Of a DNA stretch of 64,000 nucleotides, positions 1-11,509 are shown piece after piece. The position numbers and the translations under genes are program-made. Where the stretch lies: positions 61,561-125,560 of the forward strand of contig JALUXU010000069.1 in the NCBI GenBank assembly GCA_027013225.1, written 5' to 3'. Below the pieces are notes generated by a model. That model was not told the DNA's origin, made no database searches, and saw only the letters and a list, made by a program, of their open reading frames with translations. Within the stretch, counting starts at the first letter, position 1. Each line of letters starts with the position of its first letter. The stretch comes from Acidihalobacter sp. (lineage in GTDB: Bacteria; Pseudomonadota; Gammaproteobacteria; DSM-5130; Acidihalobacteraceae).

Positions 1-256
1 TGGCTATCAATTCACTATTGGCCGCCAAGTTTCCAAGGCTCAATAAAGAGCCGATCAACACCGCACTTGGAAACAATTCATACAATCTGCGAGGTTCGGT
101 ATAAATGGATAAAAGCAATGAGCGCCCAAAACCAACACCCGCGTGATTCATTTGTGTCAAGAACCCGAACACCCAATCCAGTAAACCGAGAACCAGCAAA
201 GCCAGCGCGGAACCAGAAAGGATGGCGCGAAACAAATAGGCGTCGATTATTTTCAT
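1..256 (-). CDS. lptG: LPS export permease LptG (N-terminal part, cut by window edge)
   Basis: Inner-membrane permease of the LptB2FG ABC transporter, which extracts lipopolysaccharide from the inner membrane and passes it to LptC/LptA. Only the first 85 codons are in the window. The translation begins MKIIDAYLFRAIL and contains a first hydrophobic helix followed by a YELFPSAVLIGSLLSLGNLA segment typical of the LptF/LptG fold. The start ATG shares four bases (ATGA) with the stop of the upstream gene lptF, so the pair is translationally coupled. The gene runs off the left edge. The identification rests on this motif pattern and on the lptF neighbour. Confidence 0.88.
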   Translation of the reverse strand, partial: MKIIDAYLFRAILSGSALALLVLGLLDWVFGFLTQMNHAGVGFGRSLLLSIYTEPRRLYELFPSAVLIGSLLSLGNLAANSELIA

Positions 257-1320
257 AGCGCGACCTGATGGCGACGCCACCACCAGAGTAAAAACCCCAG
301 CCCAAGCATCAATGCGTGTGGCCACCACATACCCAACCAGGATAATTCATGTCCCCGGACCATCCAAGATTTGGCCAGGATTATGAGATTTGCATAGAAA
401 ACATAAATGAGTATCGCCACGGCAAGACGGCCAAAACGGCCTTGACGGGGGCGCACATAACTAAGTGGCACAGCTATGAAACATAAAATCAAAGCCGTAA
501 TAGGCACGGCAAACCGCCATTGCAGTTCCGCCATGGCGCCTCTTCCGCCATGGCGCAGTAACTCCCCGACGGGCAAGGCACTAAGACGATTATTCGATAG
601 GCTCACCGGCGGTATTTTTAGAGTGGTCTGATAGCGTTGGAATTGCAAAATACGGTAGTCGGCCTGCCCCATAGTGCCCTCATATCTTATTCCCTGATCA
701 AGCTCGATCGAGCGTGTGCCAGCAGCCAGATTCGTACTCTGTGAACCGCTTTTTGCCAGTACAACTATTTCTTTTCCATGTTGACCTGAACGCAAAAAAA
801 TGTGTTCCATGCCCCCATGCTTGCTTAATGCCCCAATGAAACCCACTAGTCGTCCCGATGCCAAATCGACAAACTGTCCGGCCTCCACCGCTGCCACATT
901 CAATTGTTGCTGGCCTTCGCGTCCTATGGCGTCGCTTTTTGCCGATACCCACGGATAGACATATAACATCAACCATAAAAGCACGAGCGCGAGCGGTAAT
1001 ACGAGAATCAGTATGCCCCCATACAAGCGGGCCGATCCAAAACCAGCCGCTTGCATAGCGGTCATCTCGCTGTCACGGTAGAGACGTCCAAGCGTCAACA
1101 TGATGGCAAGAAACAAAGTTACGGGCGTCAACATGATCATCGCCTTGATGCTTTCCATCAAAACTAGAGGCGCTAGCACATCGATAGGCAACCCACCTGC
1201 CACGATCACGCCGAGAAGACGCACGAACAAAGCGCCAATGATGACCATGCCGAGAACCAACCCAACAGCAATTTGGGCGAGAAATATTTCGCGAATAAGA
1301 TAGCGATCAATTATCCGCAT
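253..1320 (-). CDS. lptF: LPS export permease LptF
   Basis: 355-residue inner-membrane subunit of the LptB2FG lipopolysaccharide exporter. Three hydrophobic helices lie in the first ~125 residues (roughly 14-36, 48-80 and 98-122). A periplasmic beta-jellyroll-like stretch of about 140 residues follows, with three more helices near the C-terminus; this is the YjgP/YjgQ layout. It is transcribed divergently from pepA across a 289-bp gap and overlaps lptG by 4 bp. The lptFG-pepA-holC neighbourhood is conserved in gammaproteobacteria, which supports LptF rather than LptG as the first gene. Length is normal for the family. Confidence 0.93.
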   Translation of the reverse strand: MRIIDRYLIREIFLAQIAVGLVLGMVIIGALFVRLLGVIVAGGLPIDVLAPLVLMESIKAMIMLTPVTLFLAIMLTLGRLYRDSEMTAMQAAGFGSARLYGGILILVLPLALVLLWLMLYVYPWVSAKSDAIGREGQQQLNVAAVEAGQFVDLASGRLVGFIGALSKHGGMEHIFLRSGQHGKEIVVLAKSGSQSTNLAAGTRSIELDQGIRYEGTMGQADYRILQFQRYQTTLKIPPVSLSNNRLSALPVGELLRHGGRGAMAELQWRFAVPITALILCFIAVPLSYVRPRQGRFGRLAVAILIYVFYANLIILAKSWMVRGHELSWLGMWWPHALMLGLGFLLWWWRRHQVAL

Positions 1321-1609
1321 TACTAAGCGGCCCTATAACGTTTTGATATCTTTTCATTGTGGGACATACCGTGTGATAAATTTTTCGTAAAATCACCAGA
1401 AATCATCAATCTGATACATTCCATCAAACCGACGGCCCATAAATCGATACGATATTAGCGAAGATATTACAATTGGGTGGAGAGATATTTGGAACGGGGA
1501 TCAAGAGGACGTATCATCATTTCAGTGCGAGCGGCATAATTTTGCCATAATACGACCACATTCTGGATCATCTGGCATTACCTTCGATGTTGCTCACCAA
1601 GGAGCCCTC

Positions 1610-3091
1610 ATGGAATACAAAATCGTCAACTCCAATCTGAAGAAGCTAAAAACACCTTGCTTAATCGTCGGCATGCACCAAAATGCCCGCAATCATCAAC
1701 TTATCGCTACCATCGACGCCTTCACAGAAGGATGGCTTGGCAAGCAACTCGACCGTGGAGATTTCTCAGGACGAAAAGGTCAAACCTTATATTTGTATGA
1801 TCCACCGGGCATGAAGGCGGAACGGCTACTCCTGGTCGGCTGTGGAAAGGAAAAAGATTTTGCCGAGCGCAGCTATATCGAAACCCACCGCACCGTCATA
1901 GATTCTCTCAGCAACACCACCATCAAGCGCGCGGTCACCACACTTCCATCACTCAAGGTGGGAGAACGGGACTCGGATTGGAAAACTCATCAGGCCATTT
2001 TGACGTGCGAGGCCGCCATTTATTGCTTCGACGAATATAAAACCGATGAGGGAAATCCCAAGCCTTCGCTTGAGGTCCTCGATTTATGGATGAATGATCC
2101 GCCGAATGAACAACGCATCTTATTGGCCACTGCCGTAGCTCATGGCGTGGCTTTTGCGAAGGATTTGGCCAATCAGCCAGGAAACGTATGCACGCCTACC
2201 TATCTGGCCAAACAAGCCCGCGCCTTGAAAAAGAGGTTTTCCGATATCGATGTCGATATTTTGGACGAAGCCGAGATGGAAAAACTTGGCATGGGAGCAT
2301 TTCTCGCCGTCTCCAAAGGTAGCGACCAACCAGGCAAGCTGATTGTTATACATTACCGGGGAGGAGCGGAAGAAGCCAACCCCATTGCCCTGGTCGGCAA
2401 AGGAATCACCTTCGATACCGGAGGCATTTCCCTAAAACCGGCCGACAAAATGGATGAAATGAAATTCGACATGGGCGGAGCCGCTAGTGTTTTTGGTGCT
2501 CTTTTGGCCTGCGCCGAAGCCAAATTGCCGATCAACGTGGTTGGAGTCGTCGCCGCAGCGGAAAACATGCCGGACGGACGGGCAAGCCGTCCTGGAGACA
2601 TCGTCAAAACCTTGTCTGGTCAGACCGTGGAAATTCTGAATACGGACGCCGAAGGGCGCCTTGTCCTGTGTGACGCCCTGAGCTATGTGGAACGTTACAA
2701 CCCTTGCAGCGTCATTGATATCGCCACCTTGACCGGTGCGGCCATCGTTGCTCTGGGTCACGAAGTCAGCGCGGTTCTTGGCAATCAACGATCACTGATC
2801 GAAACTCTGAAAGAAGCAGGTGAAGAGACATTCGACAGGGTATGGGAGCTGCCCTTGCTGGAGGAATACCAGGAATTGCTCAAGAGCAACTTTGCAGACA
2901 TGGCTAATATTGGCGGACGCGCAGGAGGAACCATCACCGCGGCCTGCTTTCTCTCGCGCTTCACCCAGAAATACCACTGGGCTCATTTGGACATTGCCGG
3001 AACGGCTTGGTTGAGCCAAGAGAAAAAAGGAGCCACCGGACGTCCGGTGCCGCTGTTGTTCGAATACCTGCGCCACTGTGCATTGAATTAG
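1610..3091 (+). CDS. pepA: Cytosol (leucyl) aminopeptidase PepA
   Basis: 493-residue M17 leucyl aminopeptidase, a hexameric two-metal exopeptidase releasing N-terminal residues from peptides. In Escherichia coli the same protein also acts as a DNA-binding architectural factor. The family signature NTDAEGRL lies at residues 344-351. The expected metal ligands and catalytic residues are present: Lys264 and Asp269 in the GKGITFDTGG stretch, Asp287, and Asp346/Glu348 in the signature. The start ATG is preceded by a good AAGGAG ribosome site 6 nt upstream. It is divergent from lptF and followed by holC, the usual gamma arrangement. Confidence 0.96.
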   Translation: MEYKIVNSNLKKLKTPCLIVGMHQNARNHQLIATIDAFTEGWLGKQLDRGDFSGRKGQTLYLYDPPGMKAERLLLVGCGKEKDFAERSYIETHRTVIDSLSNTTIKRAVTTLPSLKVGERDSDWKTHQAILTCEAAIYCFDEYKTDEGNPKPSLEVLDLWMNDPPNEQRILLATAVAHGVAFAKDLANQPGNVCTPTYLAKQARALKKRFSDIDVDILDEAEMEKLGMGAFLAVSKGSDQPGKLIVIHYRGGAEEANPIALVGKGITFDTGGISLKPADKMDEMKFDMGGAASVFGALLACAEAKLPINVVGVVAAAENMPDGRASRPGDIVKTLSGQTVEILNTDAEGRLVLCDALSYVERYNPCSVIDIATLTGAAIVALGHEVSAVLGNQRSLIETLKEAGEETFDRVWELPLLEEYQELLKSNFADMANIGGRAGGTITAACFLSRFTQKYHWAHLDIAGTAWLSQEKKGATGRPVPLLFEYLRHCALN

Positions 3092-3291
3092 CAAGCCCGA
3101 ATGCTTCATCCTCATGACGTGATGATTGCAATGGGCCTGGGGCGAACGTTCTCAAAAGACTGCGAGCCCGTCCCATTGCAAGAGAAAAAATAGCGCTTTA
3201 GGTCGTCAAGTCCGGCATGGTCGTACACAGCGTCAACCAGACCACATCTCGATATGAAATATTCAGATAGAACTCACTTCGAAGGCAGACG

Positions 3292-3816
3292 ATGACCCGG
3301 ATTGATTTCTATGTGCTTTCGAGCAGCGAGGAGGTGGGGCGATTGCGCCTCGCCTGCCGACTCGCAGACAAGATCTTCAGACTAGGCAAGAAACTTTATA
3401 TTCATACGGAGAATGCGAAACAAAACCAAGAACTTGATAATCTCTTATGGACTTTTCAGGACATCAGCTTTTTACCGCATGACATTGCAAGTGAAGAGCT
3501 GACACACAATACAAAAATGCATGAGGGACGAGTTAATCAAGAGACAACAACCCGGCTTGACAGCAACGGATCCGCCGATCCAGAACTTTCCAAACCCCAG
3601 CCCTCACCTATCCTGATTGGCCATTCCCATACACCGCCCGCCTATTTCGATGTTTTAATCAATCTGGCCAGGGAAACGCCGCTTTTTTTCAGCCGATTCG
3701 AACGCCTTGCGGAAATCGTGGATGAACAGGCCAATAATCGCGCGGCGGCAAGAGCGCGCTATCGCTTTTACCGGGATCGCGGCTATCCTTTACAGCATCA
3801 CCATATTACGGTTTAG
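3292..3816 (+). CDS. holC: DNA polymerase III chi subunit HolC
   Basis: Chi subunit of the clamp loader, which links DNA polymerase III to single-stranded DNA-binding protein. The N-terminus (TRIDFYVLSS) and the C-terminal half (PPAYFDVLINLARETP, then RARYRFYRDRGYPLQHHHI) match the HolC family pattern. At 174 residues it is longer than the ~147 of the E. coli protein. The extra length is a polar, Thr/Asn/Ser-rich insert around residues 70-105, between the conserved halves. Position directly after pepA supports the call. The next gene starts 12 bp downstream, suggesting an operon. Confidence 0.88.
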   Translation: MTRIDFYVLSSSEEVGRLRLACRLADKIFRLGKKLYIHTENAKQNQELDNLLWTFQDISFLPHDIASEELTHNTKMHEGRVNQETTTRLDSNGSADPELSKPQPSPILIGHSHTPPAYFDVLINLARETPLFFSRFERLAEIVDEQANNRAAARARYRFYRDRGYPLQHHHITV

Positions 3817-3828
3817 GTAGAGAGTGTA

Positions 3829-4389
3829 ATGGTCAAACAACGCCCACCGGACAATCTTATTCCCACTCTGCGTGATATCGTCTTCCCAGGTGATGCTCGC
3901 TTACGCATACAACCCAAAAGCGTAAGCTCGGACGCATTGGATTACGTTGAGGCGGAAACGAAACAATCGCCGCGAAACAGCAGCGATCCCATCCCATTCA
4001 AACACCTCTTTGCAGACTGGGATAGCCACGGAACCTCTCCCATCGATAAGAAGAAGCAAGAAAACAAAGAGGATAATACGACTTTCAACGCAATAAAGGA
4101 CACGCCTCACCCCACAATTCCAGCAGAGAATGACCAAGAACTGGATGAATTTCTCAATTCACTCCATGTGGAAGCGCTGGCCTCTGAAAAAACTGGTGAG
4201 GAGAAAGAAGAAGATACAGATAAACTTCCTGAAAACAGATCGGACCCCGCATATTCCACACTAGAGGCGAAAGAACTGCGTGCATTGGTGCGCCAATCAC
4301 TGGAAGATGAACTGGACGATCTGGCCACCAGGATCACAGAAAAAATCCTACAGCGCCCCCCAAGAAAAGCAAATTATCGCAGCGATTAG
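3829..4389 (+). CDS. Uncharacterised acidic protein downstream of holC
   Basis: 186-residue protein that I do not recognise by motif. It begins 12 bp after holC and is surely co-transcribed. The middle (about residues 45-150) is highly charged, rich in Glu, Asp, Lys and Ser, and probably disordered. The last ~45 residues (ELRALVRQSLEDELDDLATRI and following) look like one amphipathic helix. Several gammaproteobacteria carry a small uncharacterised gene between holC and valS, and this may be its counterpart. No valS follows here: the next gene, pnp, converges from the other strand. There is no signal peptide or membrane segment. Confidence 0.6.
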   Translation: MVKQRPPDNLIPTLRDIVFPGDARLRIQPKSVSSDALDYVEAETKQSPRNSSDPIPFKHLFADWDSHGTSPIDKKKQENKEDNTTFNAIKDTPHPTIPAENDQELDEFLNSLHVEALASEKTGEEKEEDTDKLPENRSDPAYSTLEAKELRALVRQSLEDELDDLATRITEKILQRPPRKANYRSD

Positions 4390-4529
4390 CGCGCGGATGC
4401 GTTTGTCATCGATCACGTATTCACTCACGCGAATACGCCATGCAAATTAGAATGCAGGGAATCTAAGAAAATGGCTGTCTGAAATAGCAGATGGTCCACA
4501 TACAACGCCATCAAAGCAGTAATTACTCT

Positions 4530-6617
4530 TTATGCCTTGTCAACCGCCTTAATACTGAGCCGTATGCGCCCTTGCTTATCGATCTCTAGAACCTTCACTC
4601 GTACAGTATCTCCTTCTTTTAGTTTGTCAGAGACATTCTCTACGCGTTCGTCAGAGATTTGAGATATATGAACAAGGCCATCTCGACCAGGTAGGATCGT
4701 CACAAACGCGCCAAAGTCCATGATTTTTGCCACTTTCCCCTCATAGATCCGGCCGACCTCGACGTCCGCCGTAATCTCCTCTATCCGCTTCCGGGCCTCT
4801 TCGCCTGCAGCTTTGTCAACAGAGGCGATTCGTACCGTGCCATCATCATTAATATCAATCGTAGCCCCTGTCTCCTCCGTCAAGGCTCGTATGGTGGCAC
4901 CCCCTTTACCAATAACATCACGTATCTTTTCGGGGTTGATGCGCATGGTGATATAACGCGGCGCATAAGCCGACATTTCCGTTCTGGGTCGTTCGATGGC
5001 TTCGGCCATTTTGCCAAGTATGTGTATACGGCCTTCTTTTGCCTGTGAAAGCGCTTGCTGCATGATTTCTCGGGTGATGCCTTCGATTTTTATATCCATC
5101 TGCAGTGCGGTCACACCTTTTTCTGTACCCGCGACCTTGAAGTCCATGTCACCCAAATGATCCTCATCACCCAAAATATCTGTCAAAACAGCAAATTGTT
5201 CTTCCTCTTTGATCAACCCCATAGCAATTCCAGCTACGGGCGCTTTAATAGGCACTCCCGCGTCCATTAAAGCCAGGCTACTGCCACAAACGGATGCCAT
5301 GGAACTCGATCCATTCGACTCTGTGATCTCTGAAACCACCCGCACAACATAAGGAAACTCTTGTTCAGATGGCATAACCGCTTGCACACCCCTCTTGGCC
5401 AGCCTTCCATGACCGATTTCACGCCGTTTCGGCGAACCGACCATCCCCGTTTCACCCACACAATAGGGGGGGAAGTTATAATGAAACAAGAAGCGTTCGC
5501 GGCGTTCCCCTTCCAATGCATCGATAATCTGAGAATCCCTTTCGGTGCCCAGCGTAACCATTACCAGAGCCTGCGTTTCCCCACGGGTAAACAATGCAGA
5601 GCCATGGGTTCTAGGCATAACACCTGTGCGCGCACTAATTGGACGCACTGTATAGGCATCCCGCCCATCTATGCGAGCCTTTCCAGCCAGTATGCGTTCT
5701 CTAACCAACATTTTTTCTATTTTTGCAAAAGCCGCCGCCACTGTTTCGGCGCTCACAGCCCCTTCTTCTTCATTGGAAAATTCCGTGATCACCTGTTCAC
5801 GCAATTCAGCGATTTTTGCCTGGCGTTCAAGTTTTTCCCGTATTTGATAAGCAGACTCGAGATCCGTCTGGATCCGTGCTTTGATTTTCTCGAGCAAGCC
5901 TTCATCGGTTGGAGGCGGCCGCCAATCCCAAGCTGGCTTGCCCGCTTCGGCGGCAAGCTCTCGAATTGCTCGTATTGCCACCTGCATTTGTTCGTGCCCA
6001 TACATCACGGCTCCAAGCATTTCCTCTTCGGACAACTCACTCGCTTCCGATTCAACCATTAACACGGCTTGCTCGGTTCCAGCCACAACCAGATCAAGCT
6101 GTGATCCTTTAAGCTCGGACAGCGTCGGATTCAACAAATAAGCACCGTCTTTATATCCAACACGTGCAGCCGAAATCGGACCATTAAACGGTATGCCGGA
6201 GAGGGCAAGCGCCGCCGAGGCACCAATCATCGCGGGGATATCGGGATCAATTTCTGGATTGACCGACATGACTGTGGCTATTACTTGTACCTCATTCAGG
6301 AAATCTTTCGGGAAAAGAGGTCTCAAAGGGCGATCGATCAATCGCGATGTCAGCGTTTCCTTTTCACTGGGACGTCCTTCGCGCTTGAAAAACCCCCCCG
6401 GAATCTTGCCCGCCGCATAAGTTCGTTCCTGATAATTTACTGTTAACGGGAAAAAATCCCGTCCCGGCATAACTTGCTTTTGAGCAACAGCAGTCACCAG
6501 AACGACAGTATCATCCATATTAACGATGACTGCGCCGTCGGCTTGGCGTGCGATTTCCCCAGTTTCGAATGAAACCGTGTGATTACCATACTGGAAGGAT
6601 CTTTTTATTGCGGCCAC
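4530..6617 (-). CDS. pnp: Polyribonucleotide nucleotidyltransferase (PNPase)
   Basis: 695-residue phosphorolytic 3'-5' exoribonuclease and core component of RNA turnover and the degradosome. Domains appear in the standard order: a first RNase PH domain from about residue 10, an all-helical linker, and a second RNase PH domain carrying [10 protein letters not shown] and the [16 protein letters not shown] stretch. A KH domain ([22 protein letters not shown]) and a C-terminal S1 domain ([19 protein letters not shown]) follow. Length is normal. It lies 174 bp downstream of rpsO on the same strand, the conserved rpsO-pnp pair. The intergenic region is where PNPase autoregulation acts in E. coli. 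Confidence 0.97.
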   Translation of the reverse strand: MAAIKRSFQYGNHTVSFETGEIARQADGAVIVNMDDTVVLVTAVAQKQVMPGRDFFPLTVNYQERTYAAGKIPGGFFKREGRPSEKETLTSRLIDRPLRPLFPKDFLNEVQVIATVMSVNPEIDPDIPAMIGASAALALSGIPFNGPISAARVGYKDGAYLLNPTLSELKGSQLDLVVAGTEQAVLMVESEASELSEEEMLGAVMYGHEQMQVAIRAIRELAAEAGKPAWDWRPPPTDEGLLEKIKARIQTDLESAYQIREKLERQAKIAELREQVITEFSNEEEGAVSAETVAAAFAKIEKMLVRERILAGKARIDGRDAYTVRPISARTGVMPRTHGSALFTRGETQALVMVTLGTERDSQIIDALEGERRERFLFHYNFPPYCVGETGMVGSPKRREIGHGRLAKRGVQAVMPSEQEFPYVVRVVSEITESNGSSSMASVCGSSLALMDAGVPIKAPVAGIAMGLIKEEEQFAVLTDILGDEDHLGDMDFKVAGTEKGVTALQMDIKIEGITREIMQQALSQAKEGRIHILGKMAEAIERPRTEMSAYAPRYITMRINPEKIRDVIGKGGATIRALTEETGATIDINDDGTVRIASVDKAAGEEARKRIEEITADVEVGRIYEGKVAKIMDFGAFVTILPGRDGLVHISQISDERVENVSDKLKEGDTVRVKVLEIDKQGRIRLSIKAVDKA

Positions 6618-6791
6618 GTTCCTGTTCCTGATTATTCATTACCGCCTGGCGGCGATAAATCAAATGGTCAAAAAAAACGAAACCAAAGGATCTCAGGTGA
6701 GAACACATGGCTTCGCTTTATCGGTTTATTACGTCGTTTTAGCTGTCTGGAGTCGCGACGAGCTGATGGATTGCATGCATCTTTCGGTATG

Positions 6792-7061
6792 TTAGCGACG
6801 CAATCCCAATTCAGCTATCAACGTCTGATAGCGTTGCTGGTCCTTGGCACGCAGATAATCAAGTAATTTCCGACGTTGATTCACCAACTTGAGCAATCCA
6901 CGGCGAGAATGGTGATCGTGTTTGTGAGTATTGAAATGCTCAGTGAGATAACTGATTCGCGCCGTCAGAAGTGCAACCTGAACCTCCGGCGAACCTGTGT
7001 CGGAAGGCGCGCGTTGGTACTTGGATACGATATTCGATTTGTCTTGTGCAGACAGTGACAT
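6792..7061 (-). CDS. rpsO: 30S ribosomal protein S15
   Basis: 89-residue primary 16S rRNA-binding protein of the small-subunit platform. The sequence contains the family hallmarks [27 protein letters not shown] and [12 protein letters not shown]. The length of 89 residues is exactly that of E. coli S15 without surplus. It is the first gene of the rpsO-pnp unit, and S15 usually represses its own mRNA. The 272 bp upstream (7062-7333) contain no gene and probably hold its promoter. I did not identify a convincing -35/-10 pair there. Confidence 0.97.
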   Translation of the reverse strand: MSLSAQDKSNIVSKYQRAPSDTGSPEVQVALLTARISYLTEHFNTHKHDHHSRRGLLKLVNQRRKLLDYLRAKDQQRYQTLIAELGLRR

Positions 7062-7305
7062 TTATTGATTACTCCCACTAGAAAAACGCATTGGTTTCAA
7101 TGGCGGCGGATTTTAGCATGATCAGGAAAGATTAACACCCGGAAAATCGAGAATCTTCGCGCAACCATCGGTCCTCTTGAGGCAGTTCAAAAGCCCGCAG
7201 GCTGGTGGACGACTACTCATGCGAAAAAACAGGGCGGCAAAATTGGGATCAAAGTGCTTGTTTGTCCTGAAAACTGCACTTGCCGGCCTTTCTTTCTTAC
7301 CCCAT

Positions 7306-7342
7306 GCTCGCCTGAGCGAGCTTCATTAGCCTGCTAATGAAG
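7306..7342 (-). other. Two adjacent hairpins at the 3' end of the ihfA-merR unit
   Basis: Two perfect inverted repeats follow each other. One has 9-bp arms CTTCATTAG/CTAATGAAG around 4 nt (7321-7342) and overlaps the last codons of the MerR-like gene. The other has 6-bp arms GCTCGC/GCGAGC around 4 nt (7306-7321). No U-run follows on the minus strand, so this is not a classic intrinsic terminator. It may protect the mRNA end or act with a terminator factor. Confidence 0.35.
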
Positions 7343-7690
7343 CAAATCTTGTAAAAGAGATTCTAGCTCAAGCCTCAATTGTTTCATGATCAATCGGCTT
7401 TGTTGACTATCCGATTGAGATTCCTTGCTCTCTAATTTAATGCGGGCACCGCCAATAGTATATCCCTGCTCATAGAGCAAGCTTCGTATTTGTCGGATGA
7501 GGATAACATCCTGCCGCTGATAATAACGCCTATTCCCTCTGCGCTTGACTGGCTTGAGACTCGGAAACTCCTGTTCCCAATAGCGTAAAACATGTGGTTT
7601 GACATCACACAACTCGCTGACTTCCCCAATCGAAAAATAACGTTTCGTGGGGATGGGAGGAAGCTCATTGTTGTTACTGGTTTCCAGCAT
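7334..7690 (-). CDS. MerR-family transcriptional regulator next to ihfA
   Basis: 118-residue DNA-binding protein with a single MerR-type winged helix-turn-helix at residues ~18-88, including [21 protein letters not shown] and [11 protein letters not shown]. There is only a short C-terminal tail and no effector domain or metal-binding cysteine motif. The start overlaps the end of ihfA by 17 bp, so translation is coupled. The pheT-ihfA-merR order is widely conserved in gammaproteobacteria, but the role of this regulator is not established. No binding target can be inferred from the window. Confidence 0.88.
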   Translation of the reverse strand: MLETSNNNELPPIPTKRYFSIGEVSELCDVKPHVLRYWEQEFPSLKPVKRRGNRRYYQRQDVILIRQIRSLLYEQGYTIGGARIKLESKESQSDSQQSRLIMKQLRLELESLLQDLLH

Positions 7691-7973
7691 AAGATTCCAC
7701 CCTCGCCCTCAGCTTTTGCCCCGGACGGAAAGTGACGACGCGCCTTGCCGAAATCGGAATTTCCTCACCGGTCTTAGGGTTCCTACCTGGGCGCTGATTT
7801 TTATCGCGCAAGGTGAAATTACCAAACCCGGATAACTTTATTTCCTCTCCACTCTCAAGGGTTTCGATGAGAGTCTCAAAAAACAACTCCACGAATTCCT
7901 TTGCTTCTCGTTTGTTGAGTCCGACTTCCTCGTACAGATGCTCAACCATTTCAGCCTTAGTCAATGCCATCAT
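7674..7973 (-). CDS. ihfA: Integration host factor subunit alpha
   Basis: 99-residue DNA-bending protein that pairs with IhfB. The sequence has the HU/IHF signature around [23 protein letters not shown], and the Pro of that segment intercalates into DNA. A longer frame extends upstream, but the start is placed at the ATGATG at 7973/7970. The stop of pheT lies only 2 bp before it, and AGAGGA provides a ribosome site within the last pheT codons. The resulting length matches known IhfA proteins. It sits in the pheST-ihfA operon as in E. coli. Confidence 0.94.
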   Translation of the reverse strand: MMALTKAEMVEHLYEEVGLNKREAKEFVELFFETLIETLESGEEIKLSGFGNFTLRDKNQRPGRNPKTGEEIPISARRVVTFRPGQKLRARVESYAGNQ

Positions 7974-7974
7974 T

Positions 7975-10350
7975 TCATCCTCTGAGTTTGGCTGCGAATC
8001 GCCGGCCAAGTTCTTCGATTATCCTCTGTAACGAAGAATCGACCTCCTGATCTGTAAGATTCTTTGACAATGCTTGAAATACCAACCCAAAAGCCAGGCT
8101 TTTGTGTCCTTTTTCTATACCTTCGCCCATATAGACATCGAACAAGTTCACGCTGCGCAAATCTTCGATACCCATGCCTTCAATAGCGTGCAGCACGTTG
8201 CCGGCAGGAGTAGCCGCCGGAACGAGAATGGCGAAATCCCTCCGCAGGGCCGGATATTTTGAAATCGGCTCGAAGTATGGAATTCTGGATTGTTGTAGCG
8301 CCGAAAGATCGATTTCAAACAAACCCACGGGTTGGTCAAATCCATAATCACGCTCTATCTGCGGATGAAGCATGCCCAACCAGCCAACAAAAACGTCACC
8401 CACCTTTATTCTTGCAGCTTGTCCCGGATGAAGCGCAGGATGCTCATCAGCGTAAAATTCGGGCTGTACGGCTGCCTTAGAAAAAAGATTCTCGACATCC
8501 CCTTTGATGTCAAAAAAATCTATAGCTTTTGATGGAATCCCCCATTGTTCAGGAGCCGCCCCTCCGAAACTCGCCCCCGCCAAAGTCGGCAATTGCCTTG
8601 TACAGGAATCATCAGCCAAAAACCGTAATCCAATCTCAAACACGCGACCTCTAGCCTGTTGCCGTTTTCTATTATAGTTCAGAACATTTATCAAGCTTGG
8701 CCACAAAGTGGGGCGCATCACTGACATATCCACTGAAATAGGGTTGGCTAATTTTAATGGAACATGGTCAGGAGCAAACAAATGTGAAGCCTCCGGATCT
8801 ATAAAGCTATAAGTGACGACCTCTTGATAACCCAAGACCTGCAAGTCTTCGCGAAGCGAAATAAGGGAAATCTCAGAGTCATTCGTTTGCTTGATCCGAG
8901 TCGCGGATGCGCCGCGGCGCTCAGGAATGCGATCATAGCCTTGAACCCTGGCCAGTTCCTCAATAAGGTCGGCCTCAATGGTCAGATCAAAGCGGTAGCT
9001 TGGAGGAACGACCTCCCAGCCTGCTTCGCTAGAAACCACCTCACACCCCAGGGCAGACAAGATTCTCTCCACTTCTTTGGGCGCAATCTCCATGCCCAGA
9101 AGCTGGGATATCCTCTCTGGACGCAAATGAATCGGGTGACCATGGGGCAAATATTCTTCATTCTGAAGGTCTATGAGTGGACCTGCTTCGCCGCCCGCGA
9201 TTTCGATTAAAAGCTGAGAGGCCCGTTCCAGCGCCTTGATTTGTATGGCAGGGTCAACGCCTCGCTCAAAACGATGAGAAGACTCAGTATGCAATCCCAA
9301 CTTTCGGGCTCTTCCACTGATGGCTTCCGGATCGAAGAAAGCGCTTTCCAGAAAGATATCACTGGTTGACTCCGACACGGCGGTCCCCTGCCCGCCCATG
9401 ATTCCTGCAATTGCAATCGGGCCTACAGCGTCGCTGATTACAAGTGTATCCTCTGGAATCGATACTTCCTGCCCATCGATCAGCTTGATGCTTTCCCCAC
9501 CACGCGCCTTACGCACGCGAATTTTCTTCTCAAGCTTGTCAAGATCGAAAGCATGCATAGGTTGGCCAAGTTCCAGCATGACATAATTGGTTACATCCAC
9601 CGGAACACTGATACTCCGTATGCCCGCACGCCGCAATCGTTCCTGAAGCCATAGTGGTGACCGGCTGGCGGGCGAAAGTCCCGTGATGACGCGCCCTGCA
9701 TAACGCGGACAGGCTCTCGGGGCCTCCACCTTTACCGGAAATGTTTTTGCATGTGCAGGCGGCACGAAAACGGCTTTTTGGTCCGCGAACGGTTTTCCAA
9801 GCAATAGCGATGCTTCCCGCGCTACTCCGCGCATGGACAAACAGTCTGCTCGGTTAGGGGTGAGGTCGATCTCAAGAATCTCGTCATCCAACTCCAGATA
9901 CTCCCGGATGTCCTCGCCGACCGGAGCATTTTCAGGAAGTTCCATCAAGCCAGCACTGGATTCTGCCAGGCCGAGCTCAGAAGCGGAGCACAACATGCCC
10001 TCAGAGCTCACGCCTCTCAATTTGGCCTGCTTGATTTTGTTCCCATTGGGCAGGACCGCCCCAACACGCGCATAAGGGGCCAGCATCCCCGCTGCCACAT
10101 TAGGTGCTCCGCATACGACTTGATGAAGGCCATTGCCACCCTCTTCGACACGGCAAACCTTGAGGCGATCAGCATTGGGATGCGCCTCCACAGACACCAC
10201 TCTGCCAACAACCACACCAGAAAAGGCTGGAGCGGCATACTCCAGCGCATCCAGTTCCAGACCCGCCATTGTCAGCACATCACCCAACTGACGGCCATCA
10301 AGACCCAGGTCGGGTAACCATTCTAAAAGCCAGCTTCGACTGATACGCAT
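7975..10350 (-). CDS. pheT: Phenylalanyl-tRNA synthetase beta subunit
   Basis: 791-residue beta chain of the (alpha-beta)2 PheRS, needed for tRNA recognition and editing of mischarged Tyr. Order of regions: an N-terminal OB-fold tRNA-binding domain ([18 protein letters not shown], about residues 45-65), a B3/B4 editing domain in the middle, a B5 DNA-binding-like domain, and a C-terminal ferredoxin-like anticodon-binding domain (from ~700, [16 protein letters not shown]). Length equals the family norm. It is 32 bp downstream of pheS and its stop is followed within 2 bp by ihfA. Confidence 0.97.
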   Translation of the reverse strand: MRISRSWLLEWLPDLGLDGRQLGDVLTMAGLELDALEYAAPAFSGVVVGRVVSVEAHPNADRLKVCRVEEGGNGLHQVVCGAPNVAAGMLAPYARVGAVLPNGNKIKQAKLRGVSSEGMLCSASELGLAESSAGLMELPENAPVGEDIREYLELDDEILEIDLTPNRADCLSMRGVAREASLLLGKPFADQKAVFVPPAHAKTFPVKVEAPRACPRYAGRVITGLSPASRSPLWLQERLRRAGIRSISVPVDVTNYVMLELGQPMHAFDLDKLEKKIRVRKARGGESIKLIDGQEVSIPEDTLVISDAVGPIAIAGIMGGQGTAVSESTSDIFLESAFFDPEAISGRARKLGLHTESSHRFERGVDPAIQIKALERASQLLIEIAGGEAGPLIDLQNEEYLPHGHPIHLRPERISQLLGMEIAPKEVERILSALGCEVVSSEAGWEVVPPSYRFDLTIEADLIEELARVQGYDRIPERRGASATRIKQTNDSEISLISLREDLQVLGYQEVVTYSFIDPEASHLFAPDHVPLKLANPISVDMSVMRPTLWPSLINVLNYNRKRQQARGRVFEIGLRFLADDSCTRQLPTLAGASFGGAAPEQWGIPSKAIDFFDIKGDVENLFSKAAVQPEFYADEHPALHPGQAARIKVGDVFVGWLGMLHPQIERDYGFDQPVGLFEIDLSALQQSRIPYFEPISKYPALRRDFAILVPAATPAGNVLHAIEGMGIEDLRSVNLFDVYMGEGIEKGHKSLAFGLVFQALSKNLTDQEVDSSLQRIIEELGRRFAAKLRG

Positions 10351-10382
10351 GACTATGCCTTTGGGTCAAAAATACTGAATCA

Positions 10383-11414
<1,032 letters not shown>

Positions 11415-11468
11415 TTAAGACGACGGGAATGAAAAGGGGAAAGGCAGGCACCCTTCCCCCATGATCAT
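11415..11468 (-). promoter_or_regulatory. Possible phe leader peptide before pheS
   Basis: A 17-codon ORF (MIMGEGCLPFPFSFPSS) lies between rplT and pheS, with three Phe codons within five residues. In E. coli, pheST is preceded by the Phe-rich leader peptide pheM and regulated by attenuation. Here the Phe codons fall in the descending arm of the hairpin at 11436-11460, so a stalled ribosome would melt it. The ribosome site is weak and expression is unproven. Confidence 0.35.
11432..11460 (-). terminator. Hairpin with U-run between rplT and pheS (attenuator candidate)
   Basis: On the minus strand GGGGGAAGG pairs with CCTTTCCCC (one G-U pair) around a 7-nt loop and is followed by TTTT. The short U-run suggests partial rather than complete termination, as would suit an attenuator ahead of pheST. 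It overlaps the leader ORF described separately. Confidence 0.5.
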
Positions 11469-11509
11469 ATTACGATCTGACAGTCTGGTTAACGCTGGAA
11501 GATATGCGC

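Noticed and set aside
3126..3181. 10-bp inverted repeat TTGCAATGGG/CCCATTGCAA after pepA as terminator
   Set aside because: The loop is about 36 nt and no T-run follows on the plus strand. It may be a weak hairpin, but a terminator call is not supported.
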